Below, piece by piece: positions 9,879 through 19,974 of a DNA stretch of 64,000 bases. Numbering within the stretch: the first letter of the stretch is position 1; each line of letters begins with the position of its first letter. This DNA comes from Litsea cubeba (lineage: Eukaryota > Streptophyta > Magnoliopsida > Laurales > Lauraceae), in contig CM022951.1 of assembly GCA_012931725.1 (NCBI GenBank), positions 15,499,992-15,563,991 of the forward strand. The letters run 5' to 3'. Below the pieces are notes generated by a model. The model was not told where the DNA came from. It made no database searches and saw only the letters and a list, made by a program, of their open reading frames with translations. The translations under genes and the position numbers were made by a program.

Positions 9879-12045
9879 AACCTAAAAAAGCACACTTCGA
9901 AGATTGAGCCGATAGTTTTGTTCGTTCAACCGGTGGAAGAAGAGCAAAACAGACACACCCAAAAACATGGAGATGAGAAAAACTAGGATGTTTATGAAAT
10001 AAACGAAAATAAGGTGTTTCATGATTTATGCGTGGAGATGGTAGTCGATTTATAACATGAACGGCTGTGGACAGAGCTTCGGGCCAAAATTTTGATGGAA
10101 CAGATGATGCTAAAAAGAGTGACCGAACGATGTCCAAAAGGTGTCTGTTTTTCCTCTCAGACACACCATTTTGCTGTGGTGTATAAGGACATGATTTTTG
10201 AGAAATGATCCCTTTATTTTGTAAAAAAGTCTGAAACTCATTTGAAACATATTCACCACCTGAATCTGTACGAAGTGTTTTAATGGATGTGGAGAATTGA
10301 TTTTCCACATAGGCTAAGAAAATTTTGAACGTAGCAAACACCTCAGATTTTGAATGCAAAAAATATATCCATGTAAATCGACTGTAGTCATCAATAAATG
10401 TCACAAAATATTTAAAATGAGAATGAGATATGACAGGTGCTATTCCCCATACATCACTATGAACAAGATCAAAACATTTCAATGATAAAGAAGTGCTGAT
10501 GGGAAAAGGAAGAGTCTTACTCTTGCCCATTTTACAACTAGAGCAATTAAAGGAAACATCTTTAAGAGAAACTTTATTATCATGTAATAATCCAGACTTA
10601 AACAAAGATAACAAAGTTCTAGAATTAGGATGGCCTAATCTTTGGTGCCACAAGTGGCTCTTATTGGAACAAGAAGCAGAAAACAATGCAGAAGCAACCA
10701 AACACCTATCTTGTGTAGATAGTTGTAGCGGAAAAAGACGACCACACTTAGGTCCCTTCGCTATCACCTTCCCCGATGCTTGATCCTGTATAACACAACC
10801 AGAACGAGAAAAAGAGACAAAACAGTGATTATCAACTAGTTGGCCAACAGATAATAAATTTGTAGATAATTGAGGAGAAAGAAAAACATGACTCAAAGGT
10901 AAGGAATGTGAGATCTTACCGATGGCAGTAATGGGTATACTGCCACCATCTGCTGTATTGATTCGGAGACTTCCATCATAAGGTTTTATTTGAGATAGAA
11001 TTTCAGATGAGTGGGTCATATGATTAGAAGCTCCCGAATCCATATACCAGGTAGAATTTGGTTGTTTGGGTTTACCTGAGAGTCCAAGGGCAGAAAAAGC
11101 ATTTACGATCATCTGTTGAACCATTTCTGGGGTAAGAGAGGATGAAGAAGCAGTGGGAGCAGGCAGTACTGTAGGGTCAGCAGAATGCAATGCAGGAGTA
11201 GACACATCCAGAGTTGCCATATTTGCTTTTTGAGAGATCTGGGCGCGACGCCGACATTCAGGAAGAACATGGCCCTTGCGTTTGCAGTAAGAGCAATATT
11301 TTTGATTGCATTGGGTAGCAACATGGCCATATTTCTGACATGAGTAACACTGTACTTTAGTCATATCCCTGTTCTGCTGGTGGTAACGGGCAACATAAGC
11401 CGTGGTTAATGGACCGGTGGAAACTGCATTTTGTAGAGTAACCTGGGTGGTTAAACGCTGTTCCTCACGAAGAAGCTCTCCGAAGCAAGAATCAATAGAT
11501 GGGGAAGGCACCCTGCTCATCAGATTTGAACGAAGTTGTTCAAATTCAGGCCTAAGTTTCATCAGGAACTGATCTCTCTGACTAGTGGAATGGATGTTCT
11601 GAACTACCGCGATAGAGGCCTCAGGAAGATTGGAGTAGATGATCTCAGTATAATCCGTCCATAAACGAATAAAAGTAGAGTAATATTCTTGAACGGACAT
11701 AGTTCCCTGCGTAAACTGAGAAAGCTCATGTTCCAGGTGGAACCTACGGGCAGAATTATCCTGTTGATATACCTGTTTGAGGTATTCCCACATGCCTTTT
11801 GCTGTTTTGTAAGGTCTGAGATTCATGATGTATTGGGGATCCACTGACCCCAGTAGCCAAGTCATAATTTGGGCATCTTTGGTGTCCCATTTTGAGGCGG
11901 CCTTTACATCATCTAAAGATTTTGGATCAGTCCCATCTATATGACCCCATAGTTCTTTTCCTTTAAGGTAGATCTGAAATTGGAAGGCCCAGGATGTATA
12001 ATTGGTCCCATTGAACTTAATGAGTAACTGTTCACTTTTATCCAT
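9760..12045 (-). CDS. Copia 2 gag, protease and integrase
   Basis: A 761-codon frame beginning MDKSEQLLIKFNGTNY. Residues 1-200 match the UBN2/copia Gag type. Two CCHC zinc knuckles follow, CYSCQKYGHVATQC (about 233-246) and CSYCKRKGHVLPEC (about 251-264). The protease motif is MDSGASNHMTHS (about 335). Integrase has the HHCC region (LWHQRLGHPN, CSSCKMGKSK), then the DDE core: VHSDVWGIAP, RTDSGGEY and NGVSERKNRH. The frame ends early after ENQYFF because of one extra base in an A run. Apart from that, no stop breaks Gag-integrase. Nucleic-acid packaging, polyprotein cleavage and chromosomal integration are the family roles. Confidence 0.93.
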   Translation of the reverse strand: MDKSEQLLIKFNGTNYTSWAFQFQIYLKGKELWGHIDGTDPKSLDDVKAASKWDTKDAQIMTWLLGSVDPQYIMNLRPYKTAKGMWEYLKQVYQQDNSARRFHLEHELSQFTQGTMSVQEYYSTFIRLWTDYTEIIYSNLPEASIAVVQNIHSTSQRDQFLMKLRPEFEQLRSNLMSRVPSPSIDSCFGELLREEQRLTTQVTLQNAVSTGPLTTAYVARYHQQNRDMTKVQCYSCQKYGHVATQCNQKYCSYCKRKGHVLPECRRRAQISQKANMATLDVSTPALHSADPTVLPAPTASSSSLTPEMVQQMIVNAFSALGLSGKPKQPNSTWYMDSGASNHMTHSSEILSQIKPYDGSLRINTADGGSIPITAIGKISHSLPLSHVFLSPQLSTNLLSVGQLVDNHCFVSFSRSGCVIQDQASGKVIAKGPKCGRLFPLQLSTQDRCLVASALFSASCSNKSHLWHQRLGHPNSRTLLSLFKSGLLHDNKVSLKDVSFNCSSCKMGKSKTLPFPISTSLSLKCFDLVHSDVWGIAPVISHSHFKYFVTFIDDYSRFTWIYFLHSKSEVFATFKIFLAYVENQFSTSIKTLRTDSGGEYVSNEFQTFLQNKGIISQKSCPYTPQQNGVSERKNRHLLDIVRSLFLASSVPSKFWPEALSTAVHVINRLPSPRINHETPYFRLFHKHPSFSHLHVFGCVCFALLPPVERTKLSAQSSKCAFLGYANDQKGFLCYDPKVKRIRISRNVVFFENQYFFSTSSRP

Positions 12046-12793
12046 GATGTATTACTCTTAAAAAAACTCAAGATTAGCCAGCAGAGTATAATAGAAAGAT
12101 CGGATCAACTCAGGATGCTTGAAAGTAGTGCAGAAATGACAAAAGGACTGTCTGTGAAAAATTTCACCAAAAAATAGCCCCAGGCGACCTTGATCAGCAA
12201 GGCTGTTTCCCTGCGTGTGTCCCACTGTATGATCTGAGTGAGGATCAGATCCACACGATGGAAGGAGGATCAATTTATCTTTCCAGTGGTACAAGATTTA
12301 TTGAAATCCATCCATAAACCAAGATTTTGTACGGCTGAGATCAAAACTATCTTGGAAAACTTGGAAATCACAAGATGGAGGAAATGGCCTACCTCTGATG
12401 ATCGAAAAATGCCAAAAAAATGTCCAAAAATTCTAGAATGAGTGGTCGACCAAGATGGGAGGCTTTGTTGACCATGCAGTGCTGATCAGAAGTGGGCCCC
12501 TGAGAGATGCTCCAAGTTCCTGACGAGAATGGTTCCCAGAACCTAGATCTGATCTCTGATTTCTCTGCTGAGTCAAACACACGTCCACAAGTCTCTGAAA
12601 CAACTGTCGATCAATGTAGAATGATGTCTGTGACGAACTTGGACTGATCTGTGGTGGGCCACAGTGATCAGACTTCAAAAAATTGATGAAAACTCTGTTA
12701 ACATGCACGAACAGTCAAGGATAATGACTGTTATCACCAAGATTCGACAAACAAGTCGAAGAAGAAAACTAGAAGAGGAGAGAAATTATCAGG

Positions 12794-12805
12794 GCTCTGA
12801 TACCA
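12794..12805 (-). other. Primer binding site of copia 2
   Basis: The minus strand reads TGGTATCAGAGC immediately after the 5' LTR. It is complementary to the 3' end of initiator methionine tRNA, the usual primer for plant copia elements. Confidence 0.93.
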
Positions 12806-13095
12806 TGACAAAACCAGAGAATTAACTTGAAGAGAATGATTTGAAATATTGGATGATCTCAATGATCAGCCCTTTGCTTTACTTATAGACTTAATGGCCT
12901 TAATCAAGGCAAATTACAATCTAATTACAATCTATATGAATGGAAAGAGAATAAAGAATATTGATACAGATTATATACATGGAAAGAATTCAAATTAGAT
13001 TGATGAGTCACACCACTAATCCTTATCCCACGTGATATGTGATAATGGGCCAGTGGGCCTATTGTACATGGATCTTGGCTCAACTATTGTTGACA
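12806..13095 (-). repeat. 5' LTR of copia 2
   Basis: 290 bp, same length as the left LTR and differing at one base by eye. A promoter would reside here on the family model; no TATA box is pinpointed. Confidence 0.95.
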
Positions 13096-13100
13096 AAAGA
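13096..13100. other. 5-bp target-site duplication of copia 2 (right)
   Basis: aaaga. Confidence 0.9.
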
Positions 13101-13211
13101 CACATTGATTTATTACCTTATTGGGCCCTGCTGACTGCTGCATATACCTGGACTAGGCCTATTAGGCCAGACATGGGCTTGGACTTGGATCCAATGGATC
13201 GGTTCCTGACA

Positions 13212-14720
13212 CAAGTGTTGTGTTAAATCTAGTCCATTATATGAGCCTATTTTGTGGTAGCGCCTTTTGGATTGCATCAATTCTCCCCAGCTTCGAGAAA
13301 ACCTGTCCTCGAGTTCATAGATATCCTCTTGGGCAGAAGATCCACTGAACAATCTTCTAATTGTCTTCCTCCAGCTAGAAGTAGATTGGATTTGTTGCTT
13401 CTTTTGATGGTCAAATTTTGCTTGGCTGTGAGATCAAACCATTTGGTGCTTTAATTGTTGAATTTATACCATCAAATCATAATCTACACATATCCATTAT
13501 TGATCTCTGAAGAAGAAGCCAGTATGAGGGGCTTCAATGGCAAGATCTTCTTGTGAAATCAATGGAATAATAGATTTCTCCTCCGATGATCCATACCTCT
13601 TCTGGAATTGTCAATATTATCAGATCTGTTGGATAATCACGCTTATTGCTAACTAGGTCCAAGTCTTCAATATCGTCTTTTTCCTCTTCTTCCTTTCCCT
13701 CTTATATCTTCTCATCAACATTGTCCATAGAAAGAAATTTGATCCGACCTTTCTTCAAGTTCTCCTAAAGTATAATCCATCGTAGAAGCTTTAGATGTTC
13801 CTTCATCTAATTTCATCAAGTATGGAGGTTCAAGCCATTCCTCTAGTTCTTCTGAAGTATGAACCATATTAGAACCTTTAGATGTTGCTTCATCTAATTT
13901 CATCATCCATGGTCATGCTCATGCTTTTCTATGCCATCCTTGATTTCTCCTGTCATGGTTTTCAGCTCTTTTGGTGCAATCATGACTTCTTTTGGCTCTT
14001 TTACCTTTTGCTCCTTTGGCTCTTCTTCCACATGATCCATGATTTTCATGGGATTAACATTTTGAAGATATTGTTGGTATCTTGCTCTAATAAGACATTG
14101 CAGTGGTTCTTGTGAAGAGTCACTTTGGAGAAGATTCCCTTGATTGCATGGTGATGCAATAGATGATGCATGTGAACAATATGGGCTCGTCTTTACAGGA
14201 ACATCCTAGCTAGAGACTGAAATTATCTCATTTGGCATCGTTTAAGTTTGTCCTCAACCGCAGAAGCTTCATAATGTGCTTCTTGAATGTCTTGGCAAAA
14301 ACTCATACTCTCCCATACATCCGATTGGAGACCTTTGATAAAACAAGCTAAATTATATTTCCTGCTCTCCTCGGTTGCATATAAATAATATAGTACTTGG
14401 AATTTTATTTTGCTACATTGGGACTCTTACTCACTCTTTTACCAAAAAAAAAAAACTCACTCACACTTGGAATTGATCAATATATTCATTAACTGCCACT
14501 TTTCCTCGCTTGAAACTAAGGAACAGCTCACTAGAATGCATTCTCATAATACCAATCCCCATTTTTGTACCAATACAAAAACTAAGGAACATATTCTCTG
14601 ACGAGTCTCTGAAGCTCCAAAGTTTCCATATTGTGTTAATTGTTTTCAGGACATCCAGTTTCATCATGGTTTTAGTAATGGACCAAATAAAGGGGAAAGA
14701 TCTCAAGATAGGAGTGGTAG
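13212..14720 (-). pseudogene. Degenerate retrotransposon gag-like relic
   Basis: Minus-strand fragments resemble a Ty3/gypsy Gag: a W-rich ENMFLSF segment, KRGKVAVNEYIDQFQ near 14,460-14,520, and a later VSNRMYGRV-like stretch near 14,300. Further on there is a repeated MKLDEATSKGS / MKLDEGTSKAS unit with acidic linkers (13,715-13,906). Many stops and shifts interrupt it, and an A11 run sits at 14,447-14,457. No polymerase is attached. The gag assignment rests on pattern only. Confidence 0.4.
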
Positions 14721-15705
14721 GAGAGGGTTGATTGTACTGCTATCATAGAATATCTGTGAAGACAACAAGTTGTTGGGGAATCTTAAAAAATTCTCAGTGA
14801 GGCTCTGGAAAGGATATGGGCTGGAATAGGTGTAGGATGTTCTGATAAAGGTTTGGTCCAAGTATGAAAAGATTTGGGTAAGTTTTAAGGATTGCTTGGG
14901 GGATGGTTTTGAAATGGACCAACGCTATTTGGGGACTGCTACAAATTGGAAACAGATTCTGGAAAGTTGAAGGGTTGCTTTGGGGAAAATCAGGGCTACG
15001 GTTTGATTGGAATAGGTTGGGCATTGATGGGAATTGGGAACAGGTTAGAGTTTCGATTAGAGTCTATATTGTGGTAGATTGAGGCCTTTTAGGGATTGAT
15101 ATGGGACTGATATGGATCTGCAGGTATACTGTTGTAGAAATTAGGCAAGTGAGGATTTCAGCCAAGGGTTTATATAGGGTTAGGATACGGTTAGTTAGGC
15201 TTGTGAATTGTGATAGGTAGATGTTAGGATTTTGGATTGGAGCAGATTTTAGGGTTTACTAGGTCCAAAATTAATGGAAAACAAATTTTGGAGAATTCTT
15301 GGAGTTTAGGGTTACAGCTAGAATCGGGGTTGGTTTGGAGCTCAATTTGAAGGGAATTTGTAGAGAAATATTGGGTATTTTAAGGATATGAGTTAAGGAT
15401 GATTTGGGATGGAGGATTTGATGGGGGTTGTATTTGAGGGTTTTTTTTTTTTGGAGCGACAACAATTAAAGGAAAATATAAAAAGAAGTGAAGAAGAAGA
15501 ATAGAACAAAAATATATCAGACATAGGTGTATCGGCCCATGGCGGCCGCTACAACTCGGCAAGTATAAAACCTAACCAACCTATTTTCTTTTGAAACTCT
15601 CTTTCCTCACCTTCTTATCTTCAACAGCCTTTCCTAAAGCCATGTTCTACCCTTATATGGTTACAAATTACTAGAAAAACAAAAGTCCCAAATCAGGATG
15701 CATGC
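14721..15705. other. Intron sequence, nothing recognised
   Basis: Purine-rich, G-rich plus-strand sequence (14,780-15,440) with recurring ttggg and ggattt words but no clear unit, then an A/T tract and a short GC-rich patch at 15,530-15,560. No coding, TIR or LTR signal was found. It lies within intron 3 of the host gene. Confidence 0.4.
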
Positions 15706-15840
15706 CTGTCCCCTTCACTATTTACAAGCCGGTACGCATTGGTGTCTGACGAGGGAAGCCCCACATTCTTACGCAACTCTATAGCAGCATCAATTCTTGA
15801 CTCTAGAAGCTTATTCATATCCAACGCACAAGAAGGATCT
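15706..15840 (-). CDS. RlmI-like methyltransferase, exon 3
   Basis: Encodes RDPSCALDMNKLLESRIDAA and then YRLVNSEGD. This matches the RlmI segment after the PUA domain, where an arginine-rich helix is followed by YR-V-x-EGD. The acceptor is TTGGTTGCAG. To join exon 4 in frame (EGD-R-LSGLIVD) the 3' junction must be GACAG followed by GCATGC, a GC donor. The 135-bp exon carries 44 full codons with split codons at both ends. Confidence 0.85.
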
Positions 15841-15940
15841 CTGCAACCAAAAATGCAAGGGTGGTATTCATAATTCACATTCTCACATTTCTACCATGTC
15901 AAATAAAGACCCAAACCAGGAAGTTTTGACAGAAATGTAC

Positions 15941-16166
15941 CTTGCAGCTTCTGCTTCTAGTTGCATGAGTCGGACACAGAACATAGATACTGAATTGTAC
16001 AAGCCCCATCCAATGGGTTTTTCTGATCCATCTGCAACGAGCACAACGTCCCCAGTCTTTGGTGGAGGCCTACCAATAATTCTATCAACTGCACCACTAT
16101 AGACCATTGGACTCCCATCCCGGAAGAGTTGTGTTTTTCCCTTCTTCAAGACAACCTTTGCAACTC
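15941..16166 (-). CDS. RlmI-like methyltransferase, exon 2 (PUA domain)
   Basis: Encodes VAKVVLKKGKTQLFRDGSP and then MVYSGAVDRIIGRPPPKTGD, DGSEKPIGWGLYN and MFCVRLM. This is a PUA RNA-binding domain as found at the N-terminus of RlmI-family methyltransferases, with the typical G-A-V and G-x-G-L-Y-N turns. The acceptor is TTTCCTAG and the donor GCAAG then GTACAT, both ordinary GT-AG. The following intron is only 100 bp. Confidence 0.87.
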
Positions 16167-16624
16167 CTAGGAAACTAAACAATATTAGAACCATCAACTA
16201 TAGAATTCCTCTGGTATCTGAAAAATACTGGTTATTAAGTTTTGCAGTTTGTAACTGGTCATACAATCTAAGACAAAAATAAGGTACATGTGTTTCAAAA
16301 CTACACAGTCTATCTGGCATAAATTACAATTAGCCATTGTTACAGCTTGATTTATATGCCAATCTAAGAGCTGATAGCTTATTATGTTTGGAAGAAAAAA
16401 TTATTCAATGCCAAAGATCTCAATAAACGTTGTAAGTCATTCTGGGAGAGGGTCATACAACACAACATAGAGTACTGATTTTGGATGTTATAATTAAGAG
16501 CAGAATAGCTAATAAAAAAGGAGTATATTTCTGATGAATAAGATGGTGGGAGAAAATTACCAACAATTAGAGAGAGTTTCAAGGCAAGGCGCTTGAAATT
16601 GGGCCATGAATTCCATTGATTTGG

Positions 16625-17053
16625 GGATCAAATCATAGTTATTAATTCATACCATTTCAGCCGAAATGGCCGAAATTTTTTATTTTGGTCAAGTGCTGAA
16701 ACAAAATTTCACATAAAACTTTTCATTTTAAATTTAATTTCGAACAAAAAATCACATTTCGGCCAAAATGATATTTTACATAATTATTTAATTTTTTAAT
16801 TTTTATACATATATACTTTATATTTCTTATATTTCACCAAAATGTAATTCCAAGAAGTTTTACTAGAATGGATTAAATCCATGTTTATTGTTTTATTTTT
16901 ATGTTTATTTTTCTACATATATATATTATTTTTATATTTCTCCGAAATGTAATTCCGAAAAGTTTCGCCGAAATTCTGAATCGGCCGAAATTTTTCATTT
17001 TGGAGGCCGGACCGAAATAGGGTCGAAACTATATTGACATCTATGGATCAAAT
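16625..17053. mobile_element. AT-rich MITE with 9-bp TSD
   Basis: ggatcaaat occurs at 16,625-16,633 and 17,045-17,053. The 411 bp between are A/T-rich with iterated ccgaaat / atttcgg words in both orientations. The ends (catagttatta... and ...tgacatctat) form only weak inverted repeats. A 9-bp duplication suggests a Mutator-type origin; the superfamily is inferred from TSD length alone. Confidence 0.55.
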
Positions 17054-18819
17054 GGGGATTGTATCAAAAAGGTTGCTCAAGACAAGATTGGAGAGTTAAA
17101 GGAAAACAAGAGTTATACACATAATGAGACTTATTGATGGAATACAGAAGTTCCAAATGATGTGGATGACAATAAAAACTTTCATTTGGGAAATGGCAAA
17201 AGACCAGTTCAGAGGACTTAAAAAGGTAGAAGTCAGCAAAAAGTGGAACTAGGAAGGGCATAATGTAAGAAATATAGAAACTTGAAAGTCGTCGTTTGAA
17301 TGAGGAACTGTATCATTCCTTATACTGAGTCTCGCTATTTATAATGTTTGCCTTCTATACATAGGTTGCAATTACAGTAAATGAGGATCTAATCTAATAA
17401 TTACAGAAGGAAAGTGTGGCCTGCACTATACAATAATAGTGCACATTTGACTGGACCATTCAGCTAGGGCTAGGGCTTGCAAGAAACACTTCCTGAAATT
17501 TACAGGAGGAGCCCTATATACTTCTTTGATAGTTTAGAGCCTCAATGTGAGATGTTTCACAAGGGTTGAATAAGAAAATAACCAAGTCATTACTAATAGA
17601 AAGAGTTGACTTCTGCCAGACTTCTTCAGATTGCAAATTTCTTCAAATAAGTCTCATACACTTACTGATGCTTCAATCCTTTATATTCTCTTGTTAACTA
17701 ATCATCGAAAGACCAAAGATTGTAGAGAATTAATCTCATAGACTCACAGAGATCACTATCTGCTCCTTGTAATCTAGATAAATTCTGGATCACATTTGGC
17801 TAGGGCAAGATCAACATATTTCTTGATTTATTCTTCAATCTAATCCACATGATCCCTTCATATGATAGCCTTCTAATTATTGGGATGCTCTGATACCAAA
17901 TTGAAATTGCAGATATGTTGAACTCTAGGGTTTTTTCCAAGAAGGTCTAAAAAAGCACTTGTGGAGGAAGCAATAACAAGTGTAAGAACTACTTGTGGAG
18001 GGTTTCTAGTAACCATAAGTTTGCATCAGGGGTCAACCTTAAGCCCTAATCTTTTTACACTGATAATGGGCGAATGGGCAAGTTAACTACTCATATTCAA
18101 GATGGGGTACTTTGGCGTATATTGTTTACAGATGATATAGTGTTGGTGAAAAGGTCAAGAGATGGCGTGAATGTGAAACTTGAGAATGATAGCAAGCTTC
18201 AAAATCCAATGGCTATTAAAATAAGTTATACAAAGTCAAAATATGTGGATTGCAACTTCAGTGACAGTGGGGATATGCAAAGAGGTAAAACTATTGTGAG
18301 AAGTGAAGCTCAAATGATACCACAAAGAAATTCATTCTGAAACCTTGGCTCGATAATTGGTGAGGATGGAGAGATTAAGGTAGATGTCGAACATAGGATA
18401 AGAGCGGGATGATTGAAGTGGAGACTTCCTTCTGGAGTGCTTTGTGATCAACGTATACCAACAAGATTGAAGAGAAAATTTTACAAGACAACGATTAGAC
18501 CAAAAATTACCTATGGAGCAGAATATTGGCCAATCAAGAAGCAACACATGCACAAAATTAGTGTGGCAGAAATGAGAATGTTGAGGTGGATGTGTGATAA
18601 AACTAGAAAAGATAGAATAAGAAATGAGTGACATCGGGAGAATTTAAGGGTAGCACTAGCATCAATAGGTGACAAAATAAGAGAAACACGTTTGAGATGG
18701 TTTGGATATGTTGAACACAGGCTTGTAATGGCACCGGTGAGGAAAAGCTTTTATATGCAGCGCAAAAGAGGACATGGATGGAAGCGCAAAAGAGGACATG
18801 GATGGAAGTCGTAACAATA

Positions 18820-18827
18820 GATCTGGC
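18820..18827. other. 8-bp TSD of hAT MITE in LINE (left)
   Basis: gatctggc, repeated at 19,010-19,017. Removing the insert restores an uninterrupted LINE reading. Confidence 0.85.
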
Positions 18828-19009
18828 CAATGTTGTAAAAATCGCTAGGCGGACGCTAGGCGGTGGGCATGGACTACGGATGAATTCCTGATTAATCCCC
18901 GCCTAGCCCGATTAATCCCCTCCTAGTCCGATTAATCCCCTCCTAGTGCCTAGGCGGTGACCGCCGACTAGCGCCTAGGCGGCCGCCTAGGCCGATTTTT
19001 GCAATATTG
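18828..19009. mobile_element. 182-bp hAT-type MITE with GCCTAGGCGG repeats
   Basis: Begins CAATGTTGTAAAAATCG and ends CGATTTTTGCAATATTG, giving imperfect TIRs of about 25 bp that continue into ctaggcgg / ccgcctag. The centre has three copies of gattaatcccctcctag-like text. A perfect 8-bp TSD and the CA.TGTTG-type end fit the hAT superfamily. It is too short to code for anything. Confidence 0.85.
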
Positions 19010-19017
19010 GATCTGGC
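19010..19017. other. 8-bp TSD of hAT MITE in LINE (right)
   Basis: Second copy of gatctggc. Confidence 0.85.
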
Positions 19018-19814
19018 AAAGTGCAACCTATTTGAGGATTTGGCTTAGGATAGATTGGAATGGGAAAAAAGAGTTCATGTAGCGGGCTCCAACATAGTTG
19101 GGACAAAAACCTTATCCCATCAATTTGGTGTTGGCTCAACATGAGTTGTATATTAATAGAATTAGTAATATCTCCATTGGAATGTGTTGGACAATCCCAA
19201 TGTCTTGATTTCAAGGTACAATACAGCACACATGACACACTTGCATTCCATTTCAAGGACTCAAGAAAATGCCTCTGGTTGTATCAATCTATGTTTCATG
19301 CAAAACAGAGTATGAACTACTTCAACAAGCCAACGATATGCGTTTTTCCTGTCATCCCATTTCAAGAACTCATGGAAGTGCCTTGGGGAGTGCCACAATC
19401 AGTTCTAAACAACAATGTGCAAAGTGTTTCAACGAGACCACATAAAAGCCAACTTTCACCTCTCAGAGAAAAAAAGGCGTGTGGGTGGGACTCTTCCAGA
19501 TCCAACTGCTCAAGTAGGGCCTTATACAGATGAAAGATAACCACCAAATGGATGCCCACGGTCATGATGGATGACAAGCATGACTAAGCCAAGAGTAACC
19601 ATGTGAAAAAACTGCAAGCAAAACTAGGATAATGGGTCAGCACCAAATCAGTTAATGTTAGTGAGATGGGTTTTGGTAATTTTTAGTCCTGAAACGATTA
19701 GATAGATTTTGTCAACCATATCCCAATTCCATTACCCTTTGAAAGTAGACAGGAGAAGATTCTCAAATCAATTGAAAAACCTAGTTCACAAGCAGAGAGA
19801 GAGCTAAAGAATAC

Positions 19815-19974
19815 CTTTGCGGTCAGCAGCGATTTCTTGGAGGGTGGTGGAAGCAGAGGAAGAGGGAAGAGAGAAGGATTTCATGAGACGGGCGGGAAGC
19901 TGCTGCATTTTGAGCTGAGGTCCGGACCAGGCCATTTTGTCTGAGGATGAGATTGGAATGGGTGAAGCCGGCAT
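19815..19974 (-). CDS. RlmI-like methyltransferase, exon 1 (N-terminus)
   Basis: ATG at 19,972-19,974 opens MPASPIPISSSDKMAW; a second in-frame ATG at 19,933-19,935 (MAWSGPQLKMQQL) is an equally possible start. The N-terminus is Ser/Ala-rich with basic residues (LPARLMKSFSLPSSSAST), compatible with an organelle transit peptide, which is inference. The donor is ACCGCAAAG then GTATTC. The exon leaves one base of a Gly codon that exon 2 completes (RKG-VAKVV), confirming the join. Confidence 0.8.

Larger units (their letters stand above)
7654..13095 (-). mobile_element. Complete young Ty1/copia element (copia 2), 5,442 bp
   Basis: Two 290-bp LTRs differing at one base, a 5-bp TSD (aaaga), a primer binding site directly next to the 5' LTR, a polypurine tract directly next to the 3' LTR, and gag-pol on the minus strand. 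All structural parts needed for retrotransposition are visible; the coding region has one frameshift in an A8 run. The element sits inside intron 3 of the host gene, in the same transcriptional direction as that gene. Confidence 0.95.
7375..13211 (+). repeat. Probable LTR of the old copia relic, split by the young copia element
   Basis: After the relic's polypurine tract the sequence starts TGTCATACC. On the far side of the inserted copia element, past its TSD, it reaches a plausible LTR end CCTGACA at 13,205-13,211. Removing the insert and one TSD copy gives a single stretch of about 390 bp with TGTCA...TGACA ends. The partner LTR was not found, so this is inferred from the ends only. Confidence 0.45.
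18020..19112 (+). pseudogene. RTE LINE relic with reverse transcriptase catalytic region
   Basis: Plus-strand pieces include LHQGSTLSPNLFTLIM, then HIQDGVLWRILFTDDIVLV carrying the catalytic DD of the reverse transcriptase (FTDD where the family has FADD). Further on are KWRLPSGVLCDQRIP, KITYGAEYWPIKKQHMHKI and EMRMLRWMCD, then LRWFGYVEHR. It ends with the RTE-like ccaacatagttgggacaa near 19,095. Several frameshifts and stops are present. A 182-bp hAT MITE interrupts it. It is in the opposite orientation to the LINEs at 4 kb. Confidence 0.82.
16167..19814 (-). other. Intron 1 of the RlmI-like gene
   Basis: 3,648 bp. It contains a MITE with 9-bp TSD (16,634-17,044), a plus-strand RTE LINE relic (about 18,020-19,112) and a hAT MITE within that LINE. 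The rest (16,200-16,620, 17,054-18,020 and 19,113-19,814) shows no feature I can name, apart from a tRNA-primer-like gctctgatacca at 17,889-17,900 with no LTR beside it. Confidence 0.7.
5131..19974 (-). other. Host gene locus: RlmI-like PUA/SAM-dependent rRNA methyltransferase (partial)
   Basis: Four exons on the minus strand splice in a consistent frame (exon junction phases 1, 2 and 2) to a protein with a Ser-rich N-terminus, a PUA domain and the start of an RlmI-type methyltransferase. Bacterial RlmI methylates a cytosine in 23S rRNA using S-adenosylmethionine. A plant version would act on organellar or cytosolic rRNA; targeting is not proven here. The SAM-binding Rossmann domain is not present between exon 4 and the left edge, so the gene must continue beyond position 1, with the LINEs and copia element 1 inside the next intron. 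Introns are 3,648, 100 and about 10,352 bp. This is the only recognised host gene in the window. Confidence 0.82.

Noticed and set aside
17889..17900. Primer-binding-site-like gctctgatacca
   Set aside because: No LTR pair or gag-pol could be placed beside it, so no element was called.
19060..19533. 157-residue open frame
   Set aside because: It spans the LINE end and unrecognised intron sequence with no domain or splice logic.
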